A stretch of 59,637 nucleotides of DNA from Melioribacteraceae bacterium (GTDB lineage: Bacteria; Bacteroidota; Ignavibacteria; Ignavibacteriales; Melioribacteraceae): the NCBI GenBank assembly GCA_016927595.1, contig JAFGMI010000022.1:1-59637 (forward strand), written 5' to 3'. Positions 7,646 through 16,160 of the stretch are shown here, one piece after another. Within the stretch, counting starts at the first letter, position 1. Every line of letters begins with the position of its first letter. The notes under the pieces were generated by a model that did no database searches, was not told the DNA's origin, and was given only the letters and a program-made list of their open reading frames with translations. Position numbers and translations under genes: made by a program.

Positions 7646-8775
7646 GCAAGTACTTTTCCTGTATATATCATATTTGCAATAAACTCCGAATCGGCAGAAA
7701 TAATGTCATCGGGAATTACCTGCCCGTTTGTAAGGTAAATTATAGGAGAATTTACTTCAACCATTACATTCAGAATATTGCCGAAAGAAACACTTTCATC
7801 AATTTTTGTAAAGATCAATGAATCATAGTTGTAAAACTTAAATTTCTCTGCTGTATCAATCAGATTTTTTGATGAACTTGTAGAGCTTAAAACCAGATAT
7901 GTTTCGTTAACATTAACATTATCGAGAAACTCCTTAGTTTTTTCCATATCCTTTCTGTTATTCTGGCTTCTGCCTGCTGTATCGATAAAAATTATATCCT
8001 TATTCTTTAATTGTTTGATTAAACCGGGCATTTCCTGAGGTTCATAAGCAACCAGCATATCGATGTTGCTGATATCAGAAAAGATTCTTAGTTGATCGAT
8101 TGCACCCAGTCTGTAGGTATCGACAGAGATGATCCCAATATTAAGATTATGAAGTATTTTTGATATCGCAGCCAGTTTTGCAATACATGTTGTTTTGCCA
8201 ACGCCGGTGGGTCCCACTAATGCAACAACTTTAGGTTTTCCTTTGCGCTCAATCTCGAAATGTGAAGTACTGACAAGAGAGGCAATAGTCGAGATAATGT
8301 AATTTTCGAGATTGGAATCCGTTATAAGATTCTGGGATTTCTTCAACTGGCTTACTATTGTTTTTACAATAGGTTTATCTACCTCTTTATGCAATAGATT
8401 TTCAATCGCAGTATTCAGCAGCTCTTTTGTTAGTTTTGTATTCTTTTTGAAACTCTTGATTTTTGCCGTGTCGAGGATATTCATCAGGCTGGAGTGATTT
8501 TTTCTCTTGCCTATATTTTCAGAAATCCTGCTTAACTCAGCAGTAAAATCGAGCTCTTTTTTATCCGAATCATCATTCAAACCATGATCTTCTTTTGCGA
8601 AGCGGTCGGATTCTTCCTCAATTCCGGAAGTAATCTCAAAGAGTTTTACCGATCCGGATTCAAGCTGCTTGTTCACGACTCTTGTTCCGAGAATAATTGC
8701 TTCATCGCCAAACTCCAGCTTCATCTTTTCAGATGCTTCTCTTAAGGTTGGAGCTAAGAACTTTTTAATTTTCAT
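7642..8775 (-). CDS. flhF: SRP-type GTPase FlhF
   Basis: FlhF recruits the first flagellar components to the pole. I set the start at the ATG at 8775 (MKIKKFLAP), which has GAGGT seven bases upstream, rather than the longer frame to 8796. This gives 377 residues. The N-terminal B region (FLAPTLREASEKMKLEFGDE) is typical. The G domain begins near residue 190 with VALVGPTGVGKTTCIAKLAA, followed by VDTYRLGAIDQL, DTAGRSQNN and the TKIDE motif. It overlaps flhA by 11 bases and flhG by 4. Confidence 0.95.
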   Translation of the reverse strand: MKIKKFLAPTLREASEKMKLEFGDEAIILGTRVVNKQLESGSVKLFEITSGIEEESDRFAKEDHGLNDDSDKKELDFTAELSRISENIGKRKNHSSLMNILDTAKIKSFKKNTKLTKELLNTAIENLLHKEVDKPIVKTIVSQLKKSQNLITDSNLENYIISTIASLVSTSHFEIERKGKPKVVALVGPTGVGKTTCIAKLAAISKILHNLNIGIISVDTYRLGAIDQLRIFSDISNIDMLVAYEPQEMPGLIKQLKNKDIIFIDTAGRSQNNRKDMEKTKEFLDNVNVNETYLVLSSTSSSKNLIDTAEKFKFYNYDSLIFTKIDESVSFGNILNVMVEVNSPIIYLTNGQVIPDDIISADSEFIANMIYTGKVLA

Positions 8776-10816
8776 TTGATACCTCGATCTTATCAATAAA
8801 TTCTAATTCTACGCTGGCTGGTAGTTCCGAAAATGACAGTACTGCAAAATCCGGGAATGACGAGTTTATTAACCTGTAAAAATACGGACGTATTGTAGCC
8901 GAGCATACTATTACAGGACTGTATCCCAGTGAAATAAACTTTTGTTCAACTAACTTTAAATTTTTATTCAGTTCCTTCAGGCTTGCCGGATAAAGTCCAA
9001 GATTTTGTGATGCTTCCTTTTGACTCTGGAGAGAATCCGTAATTATCATTTCAAGATTTTCCCCGATCACCGCTGCTCTGATAATTCCGTTATTATCTTT
9101 GTATATATTTGAAATGGTCTCCCCGATAGAGTGCCTGCAGTACTCGGTTAAAACGTCAATATTCTTCGTCACTTTTGAATAATCTATTAATGCTTCCAAT
9201 ATCTGTACAAGATCTTTAATAGGTATGTACTCTTTCAACAATGCCTGCAAGACTTTCTGAATGGTTCCCAAAGGAAGCACTTCGGGATCAATATCATCAA
9301 TAACAGCACTGTAATTATGCTTCAGGTTTTCGAGTAACTGTTTAACGGATTGACGCGTAAGTATCTTGTCGAAATTCTTTTTAAGAGTTTCCTGCAGATG
9401 AGTCGATAGAACGGACAAGCCGTCAACGACTGTTAAACCCACCAGCTCCGCTTTTTCCTTCTCTTCACTGCTTACCCAGTAAGCGGGCAGCCCGAATGCC
9501 GGATCGGTGGTTTGTATTCCATTAACAGATTCCTGTACATCCCCTGGATTCATTGCAAGATATCTGTCGGTATGAATTTCGTAATTGGCAACAATATTAC
9601 CCTTTATTTTTATAATATACTCGTTCGGTTCAAGTTGTAAATTGTCCCGGACTCTCACAGGGGGTATCAGTACACCATATTCAAGTGCGATATATTTTCT
9701 GGTTGATGAAATTTTATTGAATAAATCTCCCCCTTTATCTTCATCGACAAGACTTATCAAGCCGTATCCTATTTCAACCTCTATCGGATCGACCTGAAGA
9801 TATTTTTCAAATGATTCCTCATGCGATTCAGCTTCAACTTCCTCCTCAACAACTTCCTTACCATCATCAACGGTTTTCTTTCTGCTTTTTATATAAGAAG
9901 TTGTGCCGAGAGTAATACCGAGTATAACGAACGGTACTGTAGGCATCCCTGGTACCAGACCGAATAACAGCACAACACCTGCCACAGTGCCCAAAACACG
10001 CGGATTGTTAAGCAGCTGGGTTTTCATCTGGAAATCGAGCGGAGTGCCTGCGGCGCTTCTTGTAATTACGAGACCGGCTCCGGTGGCAATTATAAGCGCC
10101 GGGATCTGAGAAACCAGACCGTCGCCGATTGTAAGGATAGTGTAAGTCTGAATAGCGTCTTCGAACGGCATACCCTTTTGTGCAACACCTATAATAAATC
10201 CGCCTATAATATTTATCGCGTTGATCAGTAGTCCTGCAATTGCATCACCTTTCACAAACTTGCTTGCACCATCCATCGCTCCGTAAAATTCAGCTTCACG
10301 CGAAATCTGATCTCTTCTTGTTCTTGCCTGATCCTCTGTAATCAGTCCGGTATTCAAATCTGCATCAATAGCCATCTGTTTACCGGGCATTGCATCAAGC
10401 GTAAATCTTGCAGATACTTCAGAAATTCTCCCTGATCCTTTAATAATTACAATGAACTGAATTATGACGAGAATTATGAAAATAATGAATCCTACTATAT
10501 AATCACCGCTTACTACAAACTGTCCGAATGATTCAATTACCTTACCGGCATAACCTTCTATAAGAATTAACCTCGTAGAGCTTATGTTAAGCGCAAGCCT
10601 GAATAATGTTACTACCAGCAGTAAACCGGGAAATACTGAGATATCCAGAGGGGATTTAATATATAATGAAACGATTAATATGAGTACAGACAGGCTTATA
10701 TTCAGTGCCAGGAAAAAATCAAGGAACATTGCGGGTAAAGGAATAAGCATTAAGCCCAGCATAAATACAAGGGCAAATGCCAGTATAATATCGCTATTTT
10801 TTCCCAGGTTGAACAT
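8765..10816 (-). CDS. flhA: Flagellar export gate protein FlhA
   Basis: FlhA forms the nonameric ring of the flagellar type III export gate. The 683 residues have an N-terminal membrane half (several helices up to about residue 310) and a cytoplasmic C-terminal half that docks substrates. The family FHIPEP-type signature is clear (SARFTLDAMPGKQMAIDADL). Length is normal. The gene begins one base after the flhB stop codon and its end overlaps flhF. Confidence 0.97.
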   Translation of the reverse strand: MFNLGKNSDIILAFALVFMLGLMLIPLPAMFLDFFLALNISLSVLILIVSLYIKSPLDISVFPGLLLVVTLFRLALNISSTRLILIEGYAGKVIESFGQFVVSGDYIVGFIIFIILVIIQFIVIIKGSGRISEVSARFTLDAMPGKQMAIDADLNTGLITEDQARTRRDQISREAEFYGAMDGASKFVKGDAIAGLLINAINIIGGFIIGVAQKGMPFEDAIQTYTILTIGDGLVSQIPALIIATGAGLVITRSAAGTPLDFQMKTQLLNNPRVLGTVAGVVLLFGLVPGMPTVPFVILGITLGTTSYIKSRKKTVDDGKEVVEEEVEAESHEESFEKYLQVDPIEVEIGYGLISLVDEDKGGDLFNKISSTRKYIALEYGVLIPPVRVRDNLQLEPNEYIIKIKGNIVANYEIHTDRYLAMNPGDVQESVNGIQTTDPAFGLPAYWVSSEEKEKAELVGLTVVDGLSVLSTHLQETLKKNFDKILTRQSVKQLLENLKHNYSAVIDDIDPEVLPLGTIQKVLQALLKEYIPIKDLVQILEALIDYSKVTKNIDVLTEYCRHSIGETISNIYKDNNGIIRAAVIGENLEMIITDSLQSQKEASQNLGLYPASLKELNKNLKLVEQKFISLGYSPVIVCSATIRPYFYRLINSSFPDFAVLSFSELPASVELEFIDKIEVSNEN

Positions 10817-11899
10817 TTATACTATCTTTCTTTTTTTACTGTTTCTTAAATTGAAGATATATGCAAGTATTTTTGCAACTGCATGGAATAACTTTTCAGG
10901 AATAAAATCACCGACATCGCACATTTTATATAATGCTCTTGCAAGTTCCCTGTCTTCGTGCATTGGTACATTATTCTCAGCGGCAATCTTCTTGATCCTC
11001 TGCGCCAGTTCATCCACGCCCTTGGCTACGACTTTAGGTGCATGATGTTTTTGAGGCTCGTATTTAATTGCTATAGCGAAGTGTGTCGGGTTTGTTATAA
11101 CGACATCTGCGGTCGGTATATCCTGCATCATTCTCCTTCTAGCCATTTCCAGTTGCATGCCTTTGATTTTACCTTTTACCATCGGATCGCCTTCAACCTG
11201 CTTGTGCTCTTCCTTAACTTCCTGCTTCGTCATCATATTGTCTTTCTTATACTTGTATCTCGTCCAAACAAAATCCGCAGCAGCAAGCACGGCGTAAACA
11301 AGTGCGACTTTCCAGACGAGTTGAAGCGCACTTTCTATCAGATTATTCAGGATTTCAAAGACGGTTAAATTGACCAATGAGATCGAATCAACCACGAGTG
11401 TCTCGAGAATGAAGTAGGTAAATCCCCCGATAAGCATAACTTTAAATAAAGTTTTCAGTACTTCAACCAATGATTGTGTTGAGAAGAATATTTTCTTAAT
11501 CCCGTTTAATGGATTTAATTTTTCGAATTTCGGTTTCAGAGCCTTTACTGTAATTCTGAACCCTACCTGACTTACATTAGCGGCAAAAGAGACCAGAACA
11601 ATTCCCAATAAAATCGGCGAGATTGTGATAAAGAAATACAACATCATTTTAGCGAAGTAAAGCTGCAGCAGACTGGATGTAAGCTGAAGTGTATCGAGCG
11701 AGTTGAATACATACTTGCTTAAATCCGAAAGCTGATTACCGACAAAGTTTCGGGACAGAAAAAGTATTATTAATCCGGATCCGAACACAGCAAACGAGGA
11801 AATCTCCTGGCTCTTTGCAACCTTTCCCTCCTGCCTCTGATCTTCCAGCTTTTTACTGGTAGGTTGTTCGGTTTTTTCCTGACCTTCATTATTAGCCAT
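10817..11899 (-). CDS. flhB: Export specificity switch protein FlhB
   Basis: FlhB switches export from rod/hook to filament proteins after self-cleavage. The 360 residues begin with the soluble leader GQEKTEQPTSKKLEDQRQEG, followed by four membrane helices and a cytoplasmic domain. The autocleavage NPTH motif is intact (VVITNPTHFAIAIKYEP, about residue 265). It sits between fliR and flhA with no gap, the standard order. Confidence 0.97.
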   Translation of the reverse strand: MANNEGQEKTEQPTSKKLEDQRQEGKVAKSQEISSFAVFGSGLIILFLSRNFVGNQLSDLSKYVFNSLDTLQLTSSLLQLYFAKMMLYFFITISPILLGIVLVSFAANVSQVGFRITVKALKPKFEKLNPLNGIKKIFFSTQSLVEVLKTLFKVMLIGGFTYFILETLVVDSISLVNLTVFEILNNLIESALQLVWKVALVYAVLAAADFVWTRYKYKKDNMMTKQEVKEEHKQVEGDPMVKGKIKGMQLEMARRRMMQDIPTADVVITNPTHFAIAIKYEPQKHHAPKVVAKGVDELAQRIKKIAAENNVPMHEDRELARALYKMCDVGDFIPEKLFHAVAKILAYIFNLRNSKKRKIV

Positions 11900-12676
11900 T
11901 TAACTTCCCATAGCTTTTACTAACAAATAGAGTTTCTCCTCGAAATCGTAGAGGAGGTTCTTAATAACGTGCAGGTATAAAGGTGTTAACAGCATAAGTA
12001 TTAAAAATCCGACACCTAACTTTACCGGATATGTAACAAAGAATACCTGCATCTGGGGCACTACTCTTGCAAGTATGCCTTCTGCAATATTTATTAATAC
12101 ATAAGAGACCATAATCGGAGCGGCAATTTTTACAGCCAGTATAAATACTGCGGCTGAATATTTTACGAGCAGATCCGAAACGGATTCATTAATTGCTACC
12201 GTACCGAGTGGCATTACCTGAACTGAATATGTGAGTGCCCGGATAACGTAATGATGTCCATTAATTATAAAGAAAATCATTATGGCTAAAAGGTAAACCA
12301 GTTGTCCTATGACGTTGGATGATGTTTCTTCCACGGGATTAAAAACCGTTGCCATAGCAAGTCCGATTTCGAACCCCATGATATGTCCCGCAAAAGAAAT
12401 ACCGTAAAATATAAAGTTAAGCGTAAATCCTATTATAAGACCTGTGATTATTTCCTTCCCGGCATTCAGAAGAATCCACCAGGGATTAAACTCAATAACT
12501 ATTCCCGAAGTATCGATTGAGCTGAAGATTATGAAAGCTATTATAAATGATATTAATACCTTCGTTACGACCGGAACCGCAGAATGCCCGTAAATAGGAG
12601 CTGCGATCATAGCAGACAAAATTCTCATAAAAATGAGAAATACAATTAAAAAATCTGTAATTAAGATATCACTCAT
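11900..12676 (-). CDS. fliR: Flagellar export gate protein FliR
   Basis: FliR is one of the three proteins (FliP, FliQ, FliR) forming the export gate core. The 258 residues are mostly hydrophobic with about six segments and family features such as EIITGLIIGFTLNFIFYGI and GHIMGFEIGLAMATVFNP. It overlaps fliQ by 4 bases (ATGA) and abuts flhB. Confidence 0.95.
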   Translation of the reverse strand: MSDILITDFLIVFLIFMRILSAMIAAPIYGHSAVPVVTKVLISFIIAFIIFSSIDTSGIVIEFNPWWILLNAGKEIITGLIIGFTLNFIFYGISFAGHIMGFEIGLAMATVFNPVEETSSNVIGQLVYLLAIMIFFIINGHHYVIRALTYSVQVMPLGTVAINESVSDLLVKYSAAVFILAVKIAAPIMVSYVLINIAEGILARVVPQMQVFFVTYPVKLGVGFLILMLLTPLYLHVIKNLLYDFEEKLYLLVKAMGS

Positions 12677-12942
12677 TGAATCACCGAATTCATCATTGCT
12701 ATTACACGATTGGTAATGCCGATCATTTTTTCAACTATCCAGGGAATTAACAGAATAACTGCGATGCCTGTAAAAATAATTTTCGGAACAAATGTTAACG
12801 TCATTTCCTGTATCGATGTTGCTGCCTGGAAAACCGAGATGAAAATTCCCACAACCAACGCAACGCTTAGTATCGGAAGTAATATTTGGAAAACAGTAAA
12901 AAAAACATCTGTTAACAACTCTATTACCAGTTCCTCGGTCAT
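12673..12942 (-). CDS. fliQ: Flagellar export gate protein FliQ
   Basis: The start is set at the ATG at 12942 (MTEELVIELL), which shares its last base with the fliP stop (TAATG). This gives 89 residues, exactly the common length of FliQ; the longer frame to 12984 adds a non-homologous tail. Two hydrophobic hairpin helices are seen (LLPILSVALVVGIFISVFQA and IIFTGIAVILLIPWIVEKM), with the typical QEMTLTFVPK between them. Confidence 0.95.
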   Translation of the reverse strand: MTEELVIELLTDVFFTVFQILLPILSVALVVGIFISVFQAATSIQEMTLTFVPKIIFTGIAVILLIPWIVEKMIGITNRVIAMMNSVIQ

Positions 12943-13697
12943 TATGCAAAACTCCTGACAAGAGATCCTATTATTAAATTCCATCCGTCTACCAGAATGA
13001 ACAGTAAAATCTTGAACGGTAATGCAACCATCATCGGAGGGATCATCATCATACCCATTGACAACAATATGCTTGAGATTATCATATCGACCATTAAAAA
13101 GGGAACGAACAGGAAAAATCCTATAATGAACCCCGTCCTCAATTCGCTGAGCACGAATGCGGGTATAAGAACGTACGTGGGCAGATCTTGTCTGTTTTCC
13201 GGTTGCTCTATACTCGACATACTGATGAATAATTCAAGATCTTCATCTCTTACCTGTTTAAACATGAATTCTCTTATCGGAACTATACCGGCTTCGTAAG
13301 CTTGTTCCATACCTATTTTACCGTCAAGCAAAGGTTGCAGGGCGGTATCATTAACCTGTGTCCAGGTTGGTGACATTATAAAAAAAGTTATAAAAAGGGC
13401 TATGCCGGCGAGCAGCTGACTCGGGGGCATTTGCTGCGTTCCCAGCGCAGACTTAAGAAAATGAAATACAATTATCAGGCGCAGGTATGCGGTAGTCATA
13501 ATCATTATTGACGGTGCAAGCGACAATACCGTCATCAACAGTAGTATCTGCAGCGTTACCGAAACATCTTCCGGATTGTCCGAAGCACCGATATCAATAC
13601 CTATTTTCGGTATCGGCAAAGTTGTGTTCTGCTGTGCATTAACTGGCAGGTTGAATAATATCAGTGAAACAAAAACAATAAGGATCAGTCGTTTCAC
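12942..13697 (-). CDS. fliP: Flagellar export gate protein FliP
   Basis: The 251 residues begin with a cleavable signal peptide (MKRLILIVFVSLILFNLPVNA), as is normal for FliP. The family signatures follow: SLAPSIMIMTTAYLRLIIVF and RTGFIIGFFLFVPFLMVDMI with GMMMIPPMMVALPFK. It overlaps fliO by 4 bases and fliQ by one. Confidence 0.96.
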   Translation of the reverse strand: MKRLILIVFVSLILFNLPVNAQQNTTLPIPKIGIDIGASDNPEDVSVTLQILLLMTVLSLAPSIMIMTTAYLRLIIVFHFLKSALGTQQMPPSQLLAGIALFITFFIMSPTWTQVNDTALQPLLDGKIGMEQAYEAGIVPIREFMFKQVRDEDLELFISMSSIEQPENRQDLPTYVLIPAFVLSELRTGFIIGFFLFVPFLMVDMIISSILLSMGMMMIPPMMVALPFKILLFILVDGWNLIIGSLVRSFA

Positions 13698-14032
13698 TTT
13701 AACCCCAGATTTTTCTTCAGTATATCGCCGAAACTTTCATTAACCGGATCTGTATTTTCCTTTAGATCCGTACCATCGTAGTCTATTTCTTTTAGAACAG
13801 ACATCGTGTTCTCTGCAATACCGACCAATAATACTTTATCTTTCACCCTTATAAGAGTAAGAAATTTCTTGGGCATTATTGTCTGAGTCGCCAGAATTTC
13901 GATCCCTTTTACCTTGGAACCTATAGGATTTAATCTGAATCCTTTCCTCTTCACAAAATATAATACCGCATACAAAAGCAGAAGAACCAGTATAAGCGGA
14001 ACAAAGGATTGTAGAATTTCCAGAGAACTCAT
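13694..14032 (-). CDS. fliO: Export gate assembly protein FliO
   Basis: The 112-residue protein has one N-terminal membrane helix (FVPLILVLLLLYAVLYFVKR) and a basic cytoplasmic domain with the FliO pattern (IEILATQTIMPKKFLTLIRVKDKVLLVGIAE). FliO helps assemble the FliP ring. Position between fliN and fliP supports the call, with 4-base overlaps on both sides. Confidence 0.9.
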   Translation of the reverse strand: MSSLEILQSFVPLILVLLLLYAVLYFVKRKGFRLNPIGSKVKGIEILATQTIMPKKFLTLIRVKDKVLLVGIAENTMSVLKEIDYDGTDLKENTDPVNESFGDILKKNLGLK

Positions 14033-14436
14033 TTTTCAAGCCCGTTCAAAATATCAGTTGAATTGTCAAGATTGGTTATCCTTATACCGAAATGTTTATC
14101 TATAACCACAACTTCGCCCTCGGCAATTTTCTTGTTGTTTACAAATATATCAACGGGCTCGCTTGCCATTTTATCAAGTTCGATTACATAACCGCGCTCT
14201 AATTCCAGGATATCTTTTATTTTCATCTTTGTTCTGCCTAATTCTATATACAGATTCAGATAAAGGTCCTGAAGAAAATCGAGCTTATCCAAACCGCCCG
14301 GTCCGCGGCTTATTGAATCGTCGAACTCTTCAAAGTCTGCAACTGCACCCGATACTTTTGAGCCTTCGGGCTTGGCATCCGGATTAGAAAAATTAGGTTT
14401 CTTAGACTCACTGTTTGTATTTTGTTCTTCTGTCAT
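14029..14436 (-). CDS. fliN: C-ring switch protein FliN
   Basis: The C-terminal 75 residues are a SpoA domain (LYIELGRTKMKIKDILELERG, quoted in part; then PVDIFVNNKKIAEGEVVVID and FGIRIT), the hallmark of FliN. The first 60 residues are hydrophilic and low in order, a common extension. FliN forms the base of the C ring with FliM and FliG and binds CheY-P and FliH. It starts 20 bases after fliM. Confidence 0.95.
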   Translation of the reverse strand: MTEEQNTNSESKKPNFSNPDAKPEGSKVSGAVADFEEFDDSISRGPGGLDKLDFLQDLYLNLYIELGRTKMKIKDILELERGYVIELDKMASEPVDIFVNNKKIAEGEVVVIDKHFGIRITNLDNSTDILNGLEK

Positions 14437-14456
14437 ATAAAATCCGATTTGAATAA

Positions 14457-15425
14457 TTAAAAAACTTTATGTGTTATTTTCACTGCTTTTTTATTATTGA
14501 TAACACCCACCTTACCAAAGAATAATACTTTGTCTTCCACTTTTACTTTTAATTCTTCACTGATTCTTGTTTTCAGTTTAACCACATCACCTTTTTTCAG
14601 ATTCATTAATTCATTCATCGTTACCGTTGCATGACCGAATTCTATCTTCAGCGGTATATCAGCCTGAAGGATTTTGCTCGAAACAATTTCTTCTGACGTT
14701 GTGCCTTTATACTTTGCTGGTCTGATTGACGATAATTTCTGCGAGGACAATTTTGCAAGTACAGTGTCGAAGGCATAGGTTGCAAAGCAGATATTCATCA
14801 GATATGCTTTTTCACCGAATGAAATTTCAAACGATACCAGCAGTACCGACTCGCTCGGGCTGGTAATCTGTGCGAAGTCAACATCAGGTTCAAACCTGTC
14901 CACGGCAAATTCATAATTGTCGATCATCTGCCATGACTTCTGCAGGTCGCCCATAATTCTTTCTACAACCACTCCCAGTATTTTCTGTTCTATAGGAGTA
15001 ATAAGATTTGTCGATTTACTGCCGTATCCGTTCCCGCCCAATAATCTTTCAACAAGAGTTATTGCAAGCTCCGGACTTAATTCAAGAATTCCTTTAATAT
15101 CAGTATCAACAATGTCGAAGGTAAAAAGACAGGCTGGATTTGGAACTGAAAGAACATATTCCGAATAGTAAATCTGATCAACGCTGGTTACATGGATATT
15201 AACAATACTCTGAAGTTTGGAAACCAGGAATGAACTGAAGCCTTCAGCAAAATTTTCATGAATATTCCTCATCGTTCTTAACTGATTCTTCGATATTCTG
15301 TTAGGCAATCTGAAATCGAAGGGGATTACTTCTTTATTCGATGTATAATTTTGTGAAGATTCTGTTCCGCTCTTAACGTTGTTGAGCAGCTGGTCTATTT
15401 CGGTCTGGGATAATAATTCTGCCAT
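14457..15425 (-). CDS. fliM: C-ring switch protein FliM
   Basis: The 322 residues open with the CheY-P binding peptide (LLSQTEIDQLL), then the middle CheC-like domain with its GGxG-type motif (LLGGNG) and a C-terminal SpoA domain (KIEFGHATVTMNELMNLKKG). FliM sets rotation sense when it binds CheY-P. An intact N-terminal peptide shows that the switch can respond to the CheY proteins encoded at 32577-33331. It sits one base from fliL. Confidence 0.96.
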   Translation of the reverse strand: MAELLSQTEIDQLLNNVKSGTESSQNYTSNKEVIPFDFRLPNRISKNQLRTMRNIHENFAEGFSSFLVSKLQSIVNIHVTSVDQIYYSEYVLSVPNPACLFTFDIVDTDIKGILELSPELAITLVERLLGGNGYGSKSTNLITPIEQKILGVVVERIMGDLQKSWQMIDNYEFAVDRFEPDVDFAQITSPSESVLLVSFEISFGEKAYLMNICFATYAFDTVLAKLSSQKLSSIRPAKYKGTTSEEIVSSKILQADIPLKIEFGHATVTMNELMNLKKGDVVKLKTRISEELKVKVEDKVLFFGKVGVINNKKAVKITHKVF

Positions 15426-15426
15426 T

Positions 15427-15972
15427 TTAATTCAATATATATTTACTGAAATAAATTTTATTAATAACAAGATCCGGGAAATTTGCCTGAACCCTGTCGG
15501 CAATTTCCACTCTGAGAGAATCTTTGAATTTATTATTGCTCAATTCCGAAGTGGTTTTACTGGAAAGAATCGATAAAACCATGTCTTTTACAAGAATATC
15601 CTTGGTTACCAGTTCTTTTTGATTTTCCTCCGAACCCAAATCGAAAGCCAACGAAGTAAGTAGCAGCTGTTCACCTGTTGTGTTTGCAGGATTAACAATA
15701 ATATCATCAATGGTATGAATGTATTTTCCATATTCGATATTATTTTCTGATTTTTCCCCTTCATCCGACTGCTCGGCTGGCTCGTCCGAAATTATTTCCC
15801 CTATTATTTCTTCCTGTGCGTGCTGTGCCTCGAACTTTTCAATTAAAATATTTGCGGTTATAAAATAAACCACTATCAGCTGTACCACGAACAGAGGTAA
15901 GCCGACAATAAAAATTTTTGGATTAATTGAAGATTGTTTCGGTTCACTTATGTTATTTGTTTCTTCAGCCAT
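15427..15972 (-). CDS. fliL: Flagellar basal-body protein FliL
   Basis: The 181 residues have a short cytoplasmic N-terminus, one membrane helix (about 22-46), a charged linker, and a periplasmic domain ending in FPDLVINKIYFSKYILN, with the typical DIIVNPANT motif. FliL surrounds the stator and supports torque. It is the first gene of the long fliL-to-flhG operon. A Shine-Dalgarno AGGA precedes the ATG, and a sigma54-type promoter sits just upstream. Confidence 0.9.
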   Translation of the reverse strand: MAEETNNISEPKQSSINPKIFIVGLPLFVVQLIVVYFITANILIEKFEAQHAQEEIIGEIISDEPAEQSDEGEKSENNIEYGKYIHTIDDIIVNPANTTGEQLLLTSLAFDLGSEENQKELVTKDILVKDMVLSILSSKTTSELSNNKFKDSLRVEIADRVQANFPDLVINKIYFSKYILN

Positions 15973-15999
15973 TTTCCTGTCAATTTTTTTTATTTTATA

Positions 16000-16015
16000 C
16001 CCAATTGCTATGCCA
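16000..16015 (-). promoter_or_regulatory. Candidate sigma54 promoter for the fliL operon
   Basis: The minus strand reads TGGCAT-AGCAA-TTGGG, a -24/-12 element with five of six bases of the -24 half and exact spacing. Predicted start is near 15989, giving a leader of about 17 nt before the fliL ATG, the same geometry as at flgB and the small membrane protein gene. A TATAAAAT string just downstream could alternatively act as a sigma70-type -10. Confidence 0.55.
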
Positions 16016-16092
16016 TAAATAAGTTTCCTTTTAGCTCAAAAACTGAGGAAATCCAGCAATTTATGTGGTTAATATTGTACAGTTGGCTATAT

Positions 16093-16120
16093 AAAGAAAA
16101 GGAGAGCTTCCCTGCTCTCC
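16093..16120 (-). terminator. Rho-independent terminator after flgE
   Basis: On the minus strand GGAGAGC and GCTCTCC pair as a 7-base stem with a 6-base loop, followed by TTTTCTTT. It lies 40 bases past the flgE stop codon and separates the flgB-to-flgE operon from the fliL promoter. Confidence 0.88.
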
Positions 16121-16160
16121 AATTTCGATGCTGCGTAGGTGTATCTATTTGGAAAAGTTA

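Noticed and set aside
8776-8796. N-terminal extension of flhF
   Set aside because: GAGGT lies just before the ATG at 8775, and family members begin with the MKIKKF-type sequence.
10584-11045. 153-codon plus-strand frame opposite flhA/flhB
   Set aside because: It lies wholly antisense to two well-supported export genes, has a shadow-type composition rich in Ser/Ile/Leu and matches no family I know.
12943-12984. N-terminal extension of fliQ
   Set aside because: It adds residues not seen in FliQ, whose usual length of 89 starts at 12942, coupled to the fliP stop codon.
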